Assembly: GCA_000799755.1 (NCBI GenBank)
Contig: JUHI01000001.1
Location: 806,001 to 870,000 of the forward strand
DNA: 64,000 nt
Direction: 5' to 3'
From: Martinezella tropici
Lineage (GTDB): Bacteria; Pseudomonadota; Alphaproteobacteria; Rhizobiales; Rhizobiaceae
Both the position numbers and the translations under genes were made by a program. The notes under the pieces were generated by a model, which made no database searches, was not told the origin of the DNA, and worked only from the letters and a program-made list of their open reading frames with translations. Positions 8,374-17,008 of this stretch are shown here, piece by piece (position 1 is the first letter of the stretch; each line of letters begins with the position of its first letter).

Positions 8374-9689
8374 GCCGCCGCCGGCTGCAGGCCCTTCAAT
8401 TTCTCTGGCATATCGCCGCCATAGGCCCAATCCAGCAATTCCACCGTATGCAGGATCGGAATGCCGGTTCCCGTCGCGATCTGTGTGATACAGCCGATAT
8501 TGCCTGTGGCGATGATATCTGCCCTCGTCGCTTCGAGATTCCTGACCTTGCGCGCCTTCAGCTCCGCCGAAATCTCCGGCTGCATGATGTTGTAGGTGCC
8601 GGCCGAGCCGCAACAGAGATGACCTTCCGCCGGCTCGCGCACCGTGAAACCCGCCGCTTTCAGCAGCAGCTTCGGCGCCATGGTGATCTTCTGCCCATGC
8701 TGCATGGAGCAGGCGGAATGATAGGCGACCGTGACGCCGCGCGGCATATGCGAGGGAAGGTCGAGGCTGGCGAGATACTCGGTGATGTCCTTGGCGAGTG
8801 CCGAAACCCTTGCCGCCTTGTCGGCATAGGCCGGATCGAGGCGCAGCATATGCCCGTAATCCTTGATCGTCGTGCCGCAGCCAGATGCGGTGATGATGAT
8901 GGCATCGAGGCCGCCGGCCTCGATCTCACGCAACCAGACATCGACATTGGCGCGGGCGGCGGCAAGCGCCTGTTCCTCGCGACCCATGTGATGGACCAGC
9001 GAGCCGCAGCAGACCTCCCCTTCCGGCGCCACGACCTCGACGCCGAGGCGGGTCAACAGGCGGATGGTTGCCGCATTGATCTTTGGATCGAGCAGCGGCT
9101 GGGCGCAGCCCGTCAGGATCGCCACCCGGCCACGACGCTCGGCCTGCGGGGCGTACAGCCCCGGCTTGGCGAAGGGTGACGGCGCGGGAATGCTGCGAGG
9201 CGCAAGATCGAGCATGGCGGCGAAAGCCTTCAATGCGGGAATGCGCCTCAACAGGACCTTGAACGGCCGGCCGAGGTTTGCAAGCCGCAGAGCCAGCCGG
9301 AAACGGCCGGGATAGGGCAAGACGGAGGCCAGCACATTGCGGGTCAGCCGGTCCATCAGCGGACGCTTGTAGGTGTTCTCGACATGGACGCGCGCATGGT
9401 CGATCAGGTGCATGTAATCGACGCCGGAGGGACAGGTCGTCGTGCAGGCGAGGCAGGAGAGACAGCGATCGATGTGCGTCACCACCTCGGCATCGGCGGC
9501 CCGGCCGTTTTCCAGCATGTCCTTGATGAGGTAGATGCGGCCGCGCGGGCTGTCGAGCTCGTTGCCGAGCGTCACATAGGTGGGACAGGTGGCGGTGCAG
9601 AAGCCGCAATGCACGCATTTGCGCAGGATCGCCTCGGACTCGGCCACGTGCGGATCGGCAAGCTGTTCGGGAGTGAAATTGGTTTGCAT
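8370..9689 (-). CDS. glcF: Glycolate oxidase iron-sulfur subunit
   Basis: 439 residues. Two 4Fe-4S motifs are visible near the N-terminus: CVHCGFCTATCPTY and CLSCLACTTTCPSGV. Two CCG domains follow, with CCGSLVHHMG and a C-terminal CCGSAGTYNIMQPE. In GlcDEF this subunit passes electrons from the flavin subunits toward the membrane quinone pool during oxidation of glycolate to glyoxylate. It is the last gene of the leftward glcDEF operon, 13 bp after glcE. Confidence 0.96.
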   Translation of the reverse strand: MQTNFTPEQLADPHVAESEAILRKCVHCGFCTATCPTYVTLGNELDSPRGRIYLIKDMLENGRAADAEVVTHIDRCLSCLACTTTCPSGVDYMHLIDHARVHVENTYKRPLMDRLTRNVLASVLPYPGRFRLALRLANLGRPFKVLLRRIPALKAFAAMLDLAPRSIPAPSPFAKPGLYAPQAERRGRVAILTGCAQPLLDPKINAATIRLLTRLGVEVVAPEGEVCCGSLVHHMGREEQALAAARANVDVWLREIEAGGLDAIIITASGCGTTIKDYGHMLRLDPAYADKAARVSALAKDITEYLASLDLPSHMPRGVTVAYHSACSMQHGQKITMAPKLLLKAAGFTVREPAEGHLCCGSAGTYNIMQPEISAELKARKVRNLEATRADIIATGNIGCITQIATGTGIPILHTVELLDWAYGGDMPEKLKGLQPAAA

Positions 9690-9702
9690 CCGGCAGCCCT
9701 CG

Positions 9703-10902
9703 TCACGCCATTTTGCCGGGGTTGAAAATCCCGGCCGGGTCGAATTTTTCCTTTACGCGTGCAGATAGCAGCGCCACTGCCTCCGGCTGCGGCTGGAAGG
9801 CGGCCGTCATCGCGCGGTGAGCAGGGGCAGCGCGCATCAAGGTCGCGTGTCCGCCGCCGAGCGCGTGAATATAGCGTCGGAGCATGTCGCCTTCCGGCTC
9901 GGCTTCCATGCGCATCCAGACAAGCCCGCCTTGCCAATCGTAATAGGCATCCACGCCCTCCTCCAGGCGAAGAGCGGCCACAAGCTGGTGGCCGGTACCG
10001 GGCGCGACCGAGACGCGCCAAACTGGGCGCGAGGTGCCATCCGCATAGGGCTTCACATTGCGGATTTCGCGCCATAGCCGGCAGCTGTCATCCTCCTCGA
10101 GGCGTTTCACCGATCCGAGCCGGCCCATCGCAGCGGCAAGCTTTTCACCACGGACCGCGACGGAGCCGGGGAGACCCTCGATGCGCAGCACCGTCGCCTC
10201 TCCCTGCGGCAGCTTGCCGTCAAGAAAAGACCAGGCGACGGTGAGCGGCAGATGGGCGGCACCTGATACTTCGAGCGGCAGGGCCATGGCCGCGGCCATC
10301 GCATTGGCGGCTTCCGCATCGTTGAGGCCGGAGAGGACGATCGTCTCCTCCGTCTTTGGCCTCGGCGGCACGCGGAACGTCACTTCGGTCAGAAGGCCGA
10401 GCGTGCCGTGCGAACCGGCCATCAGCTTGACGAGGTCGAGGCCGGTGACGTTCTTCATCACCCTGCCGCCGGCCTTGACGATCTCGCCCCGGCCGTTGAC
10501 GAAGCGGACGCCGAGAAGACTATCGCGCGCGGCACCGCTGACGAAGCGGCGCGGGCCGGAGACATTGGCTGCGAAGACGCCGCCGATCGTCGGCTCGCCT
10601 TCGGTCGCCATCAGCGGCCGGTGGTCCATCGGCTCGAACGCCATCATCTGGCCACTCTCGGCAAGCGCTGCTTCGATCTCCGCAACCGGCGTACCAGCGC
10701 GAGCGGTCATCACCATCTCACCCGGATTGTAGGCGACGATGCCGGCAAGGCCGCGCGATGACAGAACCGCATCGGACGCGACCGCATTGCCGAAGCCGGA
10801 CCGCGTGTTGCCGCCGATGATCGCAAGGGCTGCGCCACGCGCCGTATGATCGCTGATGATGGAGGCGGCTTCCTCTTCAGTTCTCGGATGAAACTCGTTC
10901 AT
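9703..10902 (-). CDS. glcE: Glycolate oxidase FAD-binding subunit
   Basis: 399 residues. The FAD_binding_4 fold appears as ALAIIGGNTRSGFG near residue 30, then TIGGVFAANVSGPRRF and GRVMKNVTGLDLVKLMAGSHGTLG, typical of GlcE. It lacks the long C-terminal catalytic cap of GlcD, as expected. The start codon overlaps the glcD stop in ATGA (10899-10902), showing translational coupling. Confidence 0.95.
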   Translation of the reverse strand: MNEFHPRTEEEAASIISDHTARGAALAIIGGNTRSGFGNAVASDAVLSSRGLAGIVAYNPGEMVMTARAGTPVAEIEAALAESGQMMAFEPMDHRPLMATEGEPTIGGVFAANVSGPRRFVSGAARDSLLGVRFVNGRGEIVKAGGRVMKNVTGLDLVKLMAGSHGTLGLLTEVTFRVPPRPKTEETIVLSGLNDAEAANAMAAAMALPLEVSGAAHLPLTVAWSFLDGKLPQGEATVLRIEGLPGSVAVRGEKLAAAMGRLGSVKRLEEDDSCRLWREIRNVKPYADGTSRPVWRVSVAPGTGHQLVAALRLEEGVDAYYDWQGGLVWMRMEAEPEGDMLRRYIHALGGGHATLMRAAPAHRAMTAAFQPQPEAVALLSARVKEKFDPAGIFNPGKMA

Positions 10903-12338
10903 GCGGCGTTGCGTCCATCGAGCGGGAAGACCTTGGAGGGATTGAGTATCCAGCCGGGATCGAAGGCTGATCGTACCGACATCATCTGGGCGAGATCGAC
11001 ATCCGCATATTGATGGCGCATCAGGTCGCGCTTCTCGATGCCGACGCCATGTTCGCCAGTCAGGCAGCCGCCGGCATCGACGCAGAGCCGGAGGATGTCG
11101 TTGCCGGCGGCTTCCGCCTTGGCCGCTTCTTCAGGATCGTTGGCATTGAACAGGATCAGCGGGTGCATGTTGCCATCGCCAGCATGGAAGACGTTGGCGA
11201 CGCGCAGACCGTAGCCGTCGACGATCTCGCCCGTCTTCTTCAGCACATAAGAGAGCTGGCTAAGCGGCACGGTGCCATCCATGCAGATATAGTCGGCGAT
11301 GCGGCCGGTAGCACCGAAAGCCGATTTCCGGCCTTTCCAGATCAGGGCTGCCTCCGTCGCCGACTGGCATTCGCGCACGGTCTTGACCCTGTGAGTGCGG
11401 GCGATGGCGACAATGCTCGCAAGCATATCGTCCATTTCCGCCTCAGACCCTTCGACCTCAACGATCAACAATGCCTCGACATCAAGCGGATAGCCTGCCT
11501 TGGCAAAGGCTTCGCAGATCTCGATTGCCGGCTTGTCCATGAACTCGATGGCGACCGGCACGATGCCGGCGGCAATGACATCGGCGACGCAGGCGCCCGC
11601 TTCTTCCGAACTATCGAAGCCGAAGAGCACCGGCCGGGCGCCCTCGGGCTTGGCGATGAGCCGCACCGTCGCCTCGGTGACGATGCCGAGCTGGCCTTCC
11701 GAGCCACAAACGAGGCCGAGGAGATCGTAGCCTGCCGCATCCAGCGCCTTGCCGCCGAGATCGATGACAGTGCCGTCGGTCAGGACAAGCTTAACGCCGA
11801 GCAGATTGTTTGTGGTGACGCCGTATTTCAGACAGTGCGCGCCGCCGGAATTCATGCCGATATTGCCGCCGATGGTGCAGGCAAGCTGCGAGCTCGGGTC
11901 AGGCGCATAAAAGAAGCCGTCGGCCGAGACGCTTTCGGAGACATGCAGGTTCGTCACCCCCGCCTGCACGATCGCGGTGCGATTGGCATAATCGATATCG
12001 AGGATGCGGTTCATCTTGGAGAGGCCGAGAACGACGGCATCTTCCTGCGGGATGGCTCCACCGGACAAGGAGGTGCCGGCGCCGCGCGGCACGACGGGAA
12101 TGCCGTAGCGATGGCAGTATTTCATCACGGCCGCCACTTCCGCCGTCGAGCGCGGCAAAGCTACGGCGAGCGGCAGGCGCCGATAGGACACGAAGGCATC
12201 GGTTTCGAAGGGCACGAGTTCGCGCTGTTCGTGGATCAGACATTCCGGCGGCAAAAGGTCGGTCAGATCGGCAACGATCGCGCTGCGGCGCGCCAGAACA
12301 TCCGCACGCGGCTCCAGAAATGAAATGGCTTCTGCCAT
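10899..12338 (-). CDS. glcD: Glycolate oxidase catalytic FAD subunit
   Basis: 479 residues. FAD_binding_4 domain: VVPRGAGTSLSGGAIP, then CTIGGNIGMNSGGAHCLKYG. The FAD-oxidase C-terminal domain includes FHAGDGNMHPL and the CLTGEHGVGIEKRDLM block. I place the start at 12338 because AGGAGGAAGACGGC sits immediately before it; the in-frame ATG at 12356 would put that ribosome-binding site inside the coding region. First gene of glcDEF. A LysR gene is divergent and shares a 121-bp control region with a large dyad. Confidence 0.96.
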   Translation of the reverse strand: MAEAISFLEPRADVLARRSAIVADLTDLLPPECLIHEQRELVPFETDAFVSYRRLPLAVALPRSTAEVAAVMKYCHRYGIPVVPRGAGTSLSGGAIPQEDAVVLGLSKMNRILDIDYANRTAIVQAGVTNLHVSESVSADGFFYAPDPSSQLACTIGGNIGMNSGGAHCLKYGVTTNNLLGVKLVLTDGTVIDLGGKALDAAGYDLLGLVCGSEGQLGIVTEATVRLIAKPEGARPVLFGFDSSEEAGACVADVIAAGIVPVAIEFMDKPAIEICEAFAKAGYPLDVEALLIVEVEGSEAEMDDMLASIVAIARTHRVKTVRECQSATEAALIWKGRKSAFGATGRIADYICMDGTVPLSQLSYVLKKTGEIVDGYGLRVANVFHAGDGNMHPLILFNANDPEEAAKAEAAGNDILRLCVDAGGCLTGEHGVGIEKRDLMRHQYADVDLAQMMSVRSAFDPGWILNPSKVFPLDGRNAA

Positions 12339-12402
12339 GCCGTCTTCCTCCTGCATCCCCTCGCGGATACAGCCTCCTTTTAACCCATTATCGGCTTAGC
12401 GC

Positions 12403-12450
12403 TTTCCCAAGTTTGGAGCAAATGATAAGCATTTATTCCAAAATGGGAAA
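12403..12450. promoter_or_regulatory. Large interrupted dyad between glcD and its divergent LysR gene
   Basis: Two nested inverted repeats share one centre: TTTCCCA (12403-12409) with TGGGAAA (12444-12450), and TTTGGA (12412-12417) with TCCAAA (12437-12442). The arms are separated by an AT-rich core. Placement just before the LysR start codon at 12460 suggests an autoregulatory site that could also control glcDEF. Confidence 0.55.
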
Positions 12451-12459
12451 TAATTGTGC

Positions 12460-13356
12460 ATGACCAATTTAGGGGATCTCGAAATCTTCGCCAGCGTGGT
12501 GGCGACCGGCAGCATGTCCTTGACCGGCCGGGCGCTCGGCTTCTCGCCCGCCGTCATTTCCAAGCGCATCAAGCGCCTCGAAGATCGGCTCGGCACCCGG
12601 CTCCTGCAGCGCACCACGCGGCAGATTTCGCTGACGGAGGCGGGGCAGGGCTTTTATGACCGCGTGCTTGCCATTCTCGCCGGGCTGGAAGAGGCGGAAG
12701 CCTATATTGCCGGGCGCTCTTCGCAGATGCACGGCACGCTGAAGATCTCCGCTCCGACATCCTTCGGCCGTCTGCACATCGCGCCGCATCTCAAATCCTT
12801 CATGCAGGCGCATCCTGAGCTGTCGCTCAATCTCGTGCTCAGCGACGAATTCGTCGATATCGTCGGCGGCGGCTTCGATCTTGCCATCCGCATTGCCGAA
12901 CTGACCGATTCGAGCCTCGTCGCCCGCCGGCTCGCGCCAGTGCGCCGCGTGCTCTGCGCCTCGCCCGCCTATATCGACGCCCACGGCATGCCGCAGGATA
13001 TCGACGATCTGCGTCGGCACATCTGCCTGCCGGCACACAATCTCGATCCGTGGCGGCTGGAGGGGCCGAAAGGCAGCCTGATCTTCCGCCCTGAGGGCAG
13101 GCTCATCACCAACTCCAGCGAGGTCGTGCGCGAAGCCGTCATCGCCGGTCTCGGCATTGCGCTGCGCTCCACCTGGGATATCGGACAGGAACTGCGCAAC
13201 GGCCGTCTCGTGCAGGTGTTGCCGGCCTATGAAGGCTCGCACAATGTCACCCTCTCGGCCGTTTACCCAAGCCGGCAGTTCCTGCCGGCGAAAGTGCGCG
13301 TTTTCATCGACTTTCTGGCGGAACTTTACGGTCCCGTTCCCTATTGGGAGCGATAG
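12460..13356 (+). CDS. LysR-family regulator divergent from glcDEF
   Basis: 298 residues from ATG 12460. The N-terminal HTH reads DLEIFASVVATGSMSLTGRALGFSPAVISK and RIKRLEDRLGTRLLQRTTRQISLTEAG. The effector domain begins GTLKISAPTSFGRLHIAP. It belongs to the large CrgA/DsdC-like LysR branch. Divergent layout and the shared dyad make it the probable controller of glycolate oxidase; E. coli uses a GntR-type GlcC for this, so the regulator differs. The ligand (glycolate or glyoxylate) is only inferred. Confidence 0.9.
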   Translation: MTNLGDLEIFASVVATGSMSLTGRALGFSPAVISKRIKRLEDRLGTRLLQRTTRQISLTEAGQGFYDRVLAILAGLEEAEAYIAGRSSQMHGTLKISAPTSFGRLHIAPHLKSFMQAHPELSLNLVLSDEFVDIVGGGFDLAIRIAELTDSSLVARRLAPVRRVLCASPAYIDAHGMPQDIDDLRRHICLPAHNLDPWRLEGPKGSLIFRPEGRLITNSSEVVREAVIAGLGIALRSTWDIGQELRNGRLVQVLPAYEGSHNVTLSAVYPSRQFLPAKVRVFIDFLAELYGPVPYWER

Positions 13357-13383
13357 GTGCCATAAAGGTTCGAGGAGACCGCC

Positions 13384-13947
13384 ATGTCCGCGCCTGAAAT
13401 CATCCGTTCCGATCTTGCTGCGAATTCGGAGACGCGCTTCACCGTTGTTCTCGGCGATATCACCAGGCTTTCTGTCGATGCCATCGTCAACGCCGCCAAC
13501 AGCAGTCTGCTCGGCGGCGGTGGCGTTGATGGCGCGATCCACCGCGCCGCCGGGCCGGAGCTCGTTGCGGAATGCCGGATGCTGAATGGCTGCAAGACCG
13601 GGCAGGCAAAGATAACGGGCGGATACCGCCTGCCGGCAAGGCATGTGATCCATACGGTCGGCCCGGTCTGGAATGGCGGCGACCATGGCGAGGAGGAGCT
13701 GCTTGCGGACTGCTACCGCAACAGCCTTGGCCTTGCCCGGCAGCACGGCCTGAAGACAATCGCCTTTCCCGCCATCTCGACGGGCATCTACCGCTTCCCC
13801 GCCGAGCCGGCTGCACGGATCGCGATCCGCACCACCCTTGCCGAAAGCAAGGATGGTGCCTTCGAGGAGATCATCTTCTGCTGCTTCGGCGACGAGATGG
13901 CAACGCTCTATGATCGATTGCTGCCGCAGGCGCTGGCCGAAACCTGA
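13384..13947 (+). CDS. Macrodomain protein, O-acetyl-ADP-ribose deacetylase-like
   Basis: 187 residues, a single macrodomain of the YmdB/MacroD type. Diagnostic blocks are [34 protein letters not shown], which holds the catalytic Asn and Asp and the glycine-rich loop, then HTVGPVW and [13 protein letters not shown]. Such enzymes hydrolyse O-acetyl-ADP-ribose and mono-ADP-ribosylated targets; E. coli YmdB also modulates RNase III. The start follows GAGGAGACCGCC. It is probably co-transcribed with the LysR gene 27 bp upstream, though no functional link is known. Confidence 0.94.
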   Translation: MSAPEIIRSDLAANSETRFTVVLGDITRLSVDAIVNAANSSLLGGGGVDGAIHRAAGPELVAECRMLNGCKTGQAKITGGYRLPARHVIHTVGPVWNGGDHGEEELLADCYRNSLGLARQHGLKTIAFPAISTGIYRFPAEPAARIAIRTTLAESKDGAFEEIIFCCFGDEMATLYDRLLPQALAET

Positions 13948-13950
13948 GGT

Positions 13951-15114
13951 TTAGCGCGCCAAGTCGAGATAGGCGGAGGCGACAAGCGCGTCGATATCAG
14001 TGGGAACCGGGATGACGCAGGATTCCTTGCCAAGATTGCCCTTGGCGACCCGTTCCAGGCATCGGGCCTGCAGCGCAAAGCCGAGATCCATGGATTCGAC
14101 GGTATTCCCCAGCGGACGCGGGCCGGCCAGATTGGCCATATGGCCGCCGCCGAGAATGTGGAAGGCACGGCCATCGCGCATGCGGATAGTCTCGATCTGC
14201 TCGGCCTCATAACGATCGACCCCGATAACATCGGGGCTGCTGCGGAAGCCCTCGACATCGATCTCATGCGGAAAGTGGCCGCCATTCATCAGGATCGCGC
14301 CGTCCTTGATGAGAGGCAGATCGGCAACCGTGATGATATCCGGATAGCCCGTCACGGTGACCAGCACATCGGCGGAACGGATCGCCGCCTCGCGTAGCGG
14401 TGTTGAAAAACCGTCGAGATGCGCTTCAAGTGTCGTGACCGGATTGATATCGACGACACTGACTGCGGAAAAGGCATTGCGGAAGCACGCTGCCGTGCCC
14501 CTACCGCAGGCGCCGTAACCGAAGACGGTGACGCGCTTGCCATTGGTGGAGCGATTGGTGAAGCGCAGATAGCTCTCGAACATGCTCTGCCCGACGGCAT
14601 GCCGGTTTTCGGCGAATTGCTTGATCGGGCTGTCGTTGATGACGAGGATCGGCATGTTGAGCTTGTCGCGCATCGGCATCAGCCGGGTGCGGCCGGATGT
14701 GGTTTCCTCGGTACCGCCAAGCAGGTTGGCATAGGGCTTGTCGGCCGCGCGGGCAAAGAGATCGCCGCCATTGTCGAGCAACAAATCCGGCTTTTCCGCC
14801 AGGATCGCATCGAGGCTGGCGCCATGCTCATCGGCATCGCGGGTCTGCGTCGCGAAGACCTTGATCCCTTGGGCGCGCAGATAGGCGACCGTTTCCGGCT
14901 GGGTGCTGTTGAGATTGCCGGTGCAGACGAGACCGGCGCCGCCCGCCCGCAGCGTCATCAACAGCGCAACCGTCTTCGGCTCGAGATGGATGCCCGTCCC
15001 AATGGTCAAACCCGCAAAAGGCCTGGTTTCCCGGAATTCCTGCGCCGTCGCCGCCAGGAGCCGGCAGCTGCGCGCCACCCAATCGATACGGGAAAGAGAA
15101 GAAGACTGATCCAT
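13951..15114 (-). CDS. S-adenosylhomocysteine hydrolase-like NAD-binding protein (divergent)
   Basis: 387 residues, against about 430-470 for true AHCY. The fold is clear: GTGIHLEPKTVALLMTL with a conserved His (43), STQ at 70-72, DNGGDLF (114-120), EETTSGRTRL (137 onward), INDSPIK (Lys165), the NAD-binding GYGACGRGTA (199-208) and MNGGHFPHEID (His280). Key departures from AHCY: Glu169 where catalytic Asp190 (human numbering) is expected, GYGDVGKG changed to GYGACGRG, GHPS replaced by GNTV, and no C-terminal Lys-Pro-Asp-His-Tyr-Arg-Tyr tail. It may act on a different substrate. Start 15114 follows GGCAGGAGCGCATC. Confidence 0.8.
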   Translation of the reverse strand: MDQSSSLSRIDWVARSCRLLAATAQEFRETRPFAGLTIGTGIHLEPKTVALLMTLRAGGAGLVCTGNLNSTQPETVAYLRAQGIKVFATQTRDADEHGASLDAILAEKPDLLLDNGGDLFARAADKPYANLLGGTEETTSGRTRLMPMRDKLNMPILVINDSPIKQFAENRHAVGQSMFESYLRFTNRSTNGKRVTVFGYGACGRGTAACFRNAFSAVSVVDINPVTTLEAHLDGFSTPLREAAIRSADVLVTVTGYPDIITVADLPLIKDGAILMNGGHFPHEIDVEGFRSSPDVIGVDRYEAEQIETIRMRDGRAFHILGGGHMANLAGPRPLGNTVESMDLGFALQARCLERVAKGNLGKESCVIPVPTDIDALVASAYLDLAR

Positions 15115-15192
15115 GATGCGCTCCTGCCGGCTGGTTCGGTCTAGCGATCTGGCATGAGGGCAAAGGGCCTGTCGATGGACATTGCCATGCCT

Positions 15193-15217
15193 CACATGGC
15201 AGAAAATCTGCCATGTG
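15193..15217. promoter_or_regulatory. Perfect 10-bp-arm palindrome upstream of the AHCY-like gene
   Basis: CACATGGCAG (15193-15202) and CTGCCATGTG (15208-15217) are exact reverse complements separated by AAAAT. A further TGCCATG half-site lies at 15183-15189. The site is about 80 bp before the AHCY-like start and just after the LysR stop. No T-run follows on the minus strand, so an operator is likelier than a terminator. Confidence 0.6.
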
Positions 15218-15240
15218 TATCTCACAGGGAGGATACCTTG

Positions 15241-16149
15241 CTAAGTCTGCTCGACCCCCGCCGCGCTCAGCCAATCCGCCAGCCGGACAAGCGCCGGGTC
15301 CTTCACGTCGCTGCTGCGAATGCTGAGACTGTAGCCCGCCGGTCTGCGGATGAAGCCGAAGGGCGCGACCAATAGGCCACGGTCGATATCCTCACCGATG
15401 GCCGTGCGCGGCGCAATGGCAACCCCGAGCCCGGAGCGAGCAGCGCCGATCGCCAGCAGCAGGTCCTCGAACTCGCGATTGCCGGCAAAGCGAACCGGCG
15501 CATGACCGCCTTCGGCAAACCAATCCTCCCACAGGGTCGGGGCGGAGCGGCTTGCAAGGGCGAAAGCTCCGGCGAGCGCACAAACGCCCGCGGCAAGCCC
15601 GAGGCGATCGGCGATCTCCGGCGTGGCGACCGGGCCGAATTCGTCCTCCATAAAGCGAATGGCCGTGATATCGCGCATCGGCCTGTACTCGCCGCCCATG
15701 ATGACCGCTTCCAGGTCGGCGCGCTTGGCAAGCGGCTCCACCATGGCCATCGGCACGATGTCTATATCGATATCCTGAAGGGCCGCCTGCAATGCGGCAA
15801 CACGCGGCATCAGCCACCAGACCGCGAAGGCCGAGGGTACGCCAAGCCGGATCGATCGCCGGCCTCCGATCGCAAGCTCCGCCGACGCCCGCCGCAGGAT
15901 ACCGAAGGCGACGCCGACGGAATCGGCGAATGCCCTGCCCTTCGCCGTCAGTACCAGCCTGCCGTTCTCCCGATCGAACAAGGTCACCCCGAAATGGGCT
16001 TCCAGCAGGGTGATCTGCTGACGGACGGCGCCGCGCACGACGCCAAGCTCATCGGCCGCCTGCAGGATGCTGCCGCGTCGCGCGACAGCATCAAATGCGC
16101 GAAGCGCATTCAGCGGCGGCAGGCGTCGGGATGAAACGGGTTCGGGCAT
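15241..16149 (-). CDS. LysR-family regulator (GcvA-like)
   Basis: 302 residues. The HTH is LNALRAFDAVARRGSILQAADELGVVRGAVRQQI followed by LLEAHFGVTLFDRENGRLVLTAKG, the layout of the GcvA/AmpR branch. The effector domain starts RSIRLGVPSAFAVWWLMPRV. It lies upstream of, and on the same strand as, the AHCY-like gene, separated by 126 bp that contain a perfect palindrome, so it probably regulates that gene. Its own promoter is in the AT-rich 16150-16414 interval. Confidence 0.9.
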   Translation of the reverse strand: MPEPVSSRRLPPLNALRAFDAVARRGSILQAADELGVVRGAVRQQITLLEAHFGVTLFDRENGRLVLTAKGRAFADSVGVAFGILRRASAELAIGGRRSIRLGVPSAFAVWWLMPRVAALQAALQDIDIDIVPMAMVEPLAKRADLEAVIMGGEYRPMRDITAIRFMEDEFGPVATPEIADRLGLAAGVCALAGAFALASRSAPTLWEDWFAEGGHAPVRFAGNREFEDLLLAIGAARSGLGVAIAPRTAIGEDIDRGLLVAPFGFIRRPAGYSLSIRSSDVKDPALVRLADWLSAAGVEQT

Positions 16150-16335
16150 GGCAAGGTTTTATCTTTCTTTCCAGCGCCATGACGGCCGCATTCAAGCAGC
16201 TGCGTCATCTGCGGCATGAAAATGCTGTTCAATGTCGCTTTCAGCATAATTGCTGGCGAATATCAGAAGGCAAATCATCACTTTTTTACATAGTCACCAC
16301 TGAATAAATTTGTGGGGAAATACCATATAGCACTC

Positions 16336-16359
16336 TGTGGAACACAAAATTTTTCCACA
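16336..16359. promoter_or_regulatory. Inverted repeat TGTGGAA-N10-TTCCACA
   Basis: TGTGGAA (16336-16342) and TTCCACA (16353-16359) are exact reverse complements in the AT-rich region between the divergent LysR and Nudix genes. It could be an operator or a 5' leader hairpin of the Nudix transcript. The regulator is unknown. Confidence 0.4.
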
Positions 16360-16414
16360 CGATGCTAATATAGAATCAATCCTTCACTCCAACCCCCAAA
16401 AGGTGAACCGACAA

Positions 16415-16912
16415 TTGGCCTTTCTCAGCCGTATAGCAAATGATGTGCAACTCATGTTTCGGCGTCCGCCGCGACAGCAATATGCTGCGCTCTGTTATCG
16501 GTTGAAGAAAAAGACGGGCGATCTCGAGGTGCTGCTGCTGACAAGCCGCGATACCGGGCGCTGGGTCATTCCCAAGGGCTGGCCGATGCCGGGCAAGCTT
16601 TCTCACGAGGTCGCGGCCCGCGAAGCCTATGAAGAGGCCGGCGTGCGCGGCGCGGTGGAGACGGAGCCACTCGGCTCGTTCGGCTACGACAAGGTGCTGA
16701 AGGACGGTATTCAGGTGCCATGCCGCGTGCAGGTCTATGCCCTTGAGGTCAACGAACTTGCAAAGCACTTCAAGGAGAAGGGCGAACGTTCCCTGGAGTG
16801 GGTGTCCTGCGAGGTCGCGGCAGAGCGCGTGCGCGAACCGGAACTGCGCGAATTGATCCTTGCCTTCGCTCAGCGGATGACGGCTGTGCCTGTGGCAGCG
16901 CAGGATAAATAA
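16415..16912 (+). CDS. Nudix hydrolase
   Basis: 165 residues if started at TTG 16415, which follows AAAGGTG at good spacing; an ATG at 16454 (MFRRPPRQQY) is the conservative alternative and GTG 16337 is unlikely. The Nudix region reads WVIPKGWPMPGKLSHEVAAREAYEEAGV; the REAYEEAG core is intact, but the first Glu of GX5EX7REUXEEXGU is a Lys. The GRWVIPKG lead-in resembles diphosphoinositol-polyphosphate/diadenosine-polyphosphate hydrolases. The substrate is unproven. Confidence 0.85.
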   Translation: MAFLSRIANDVQLMFRRPPRQQYAALCYRLKKKTGDLEVLLLTSRDTGRWVIPKGWPMPGKLSHEVAAREAYEEAGVRGAVETEPLGSFGYDKVLKDGIQVPCRVQVYALEVNELAKHFKEKGERSLEWVSCEVAAERVREPELRELILAFAQRMTAVPVAAQDK

Positions 16913-16954
16913 GCCACATTACTCACAAAAAACTATGCCAGAGTGGCTGGTGGA

Positions 16955-16983
16955 TATTGCGCGCCCTTTCGGGGAGCGCAATA
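16955..16983 (+). terminator. Hairpin between Nudix and phosphate-permease genes
   Basis: TATTGCGC (16955-16962) pairs perfectly with GCGCAATA (16976-16983) around a GCCCTTTCGGGGA core that can pair further. It lies 42 bases after the Nudix stop and 25 before the permease start. Only a short TTTT follows after seven bases, so it may instead be a leader structure of the permease mRNA. Confidence 0.45.
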
Positions 16984-17008
16984 CGAGAGTTTTGATCCAG
17001 AGAATTGC

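Noticed and set aside
11010..12323. 437-codon open frame on the plus strand
   Set aside because: Antisense to glcD; repeats of Asp/Gly/Arg typical of reverse-frame shadows.
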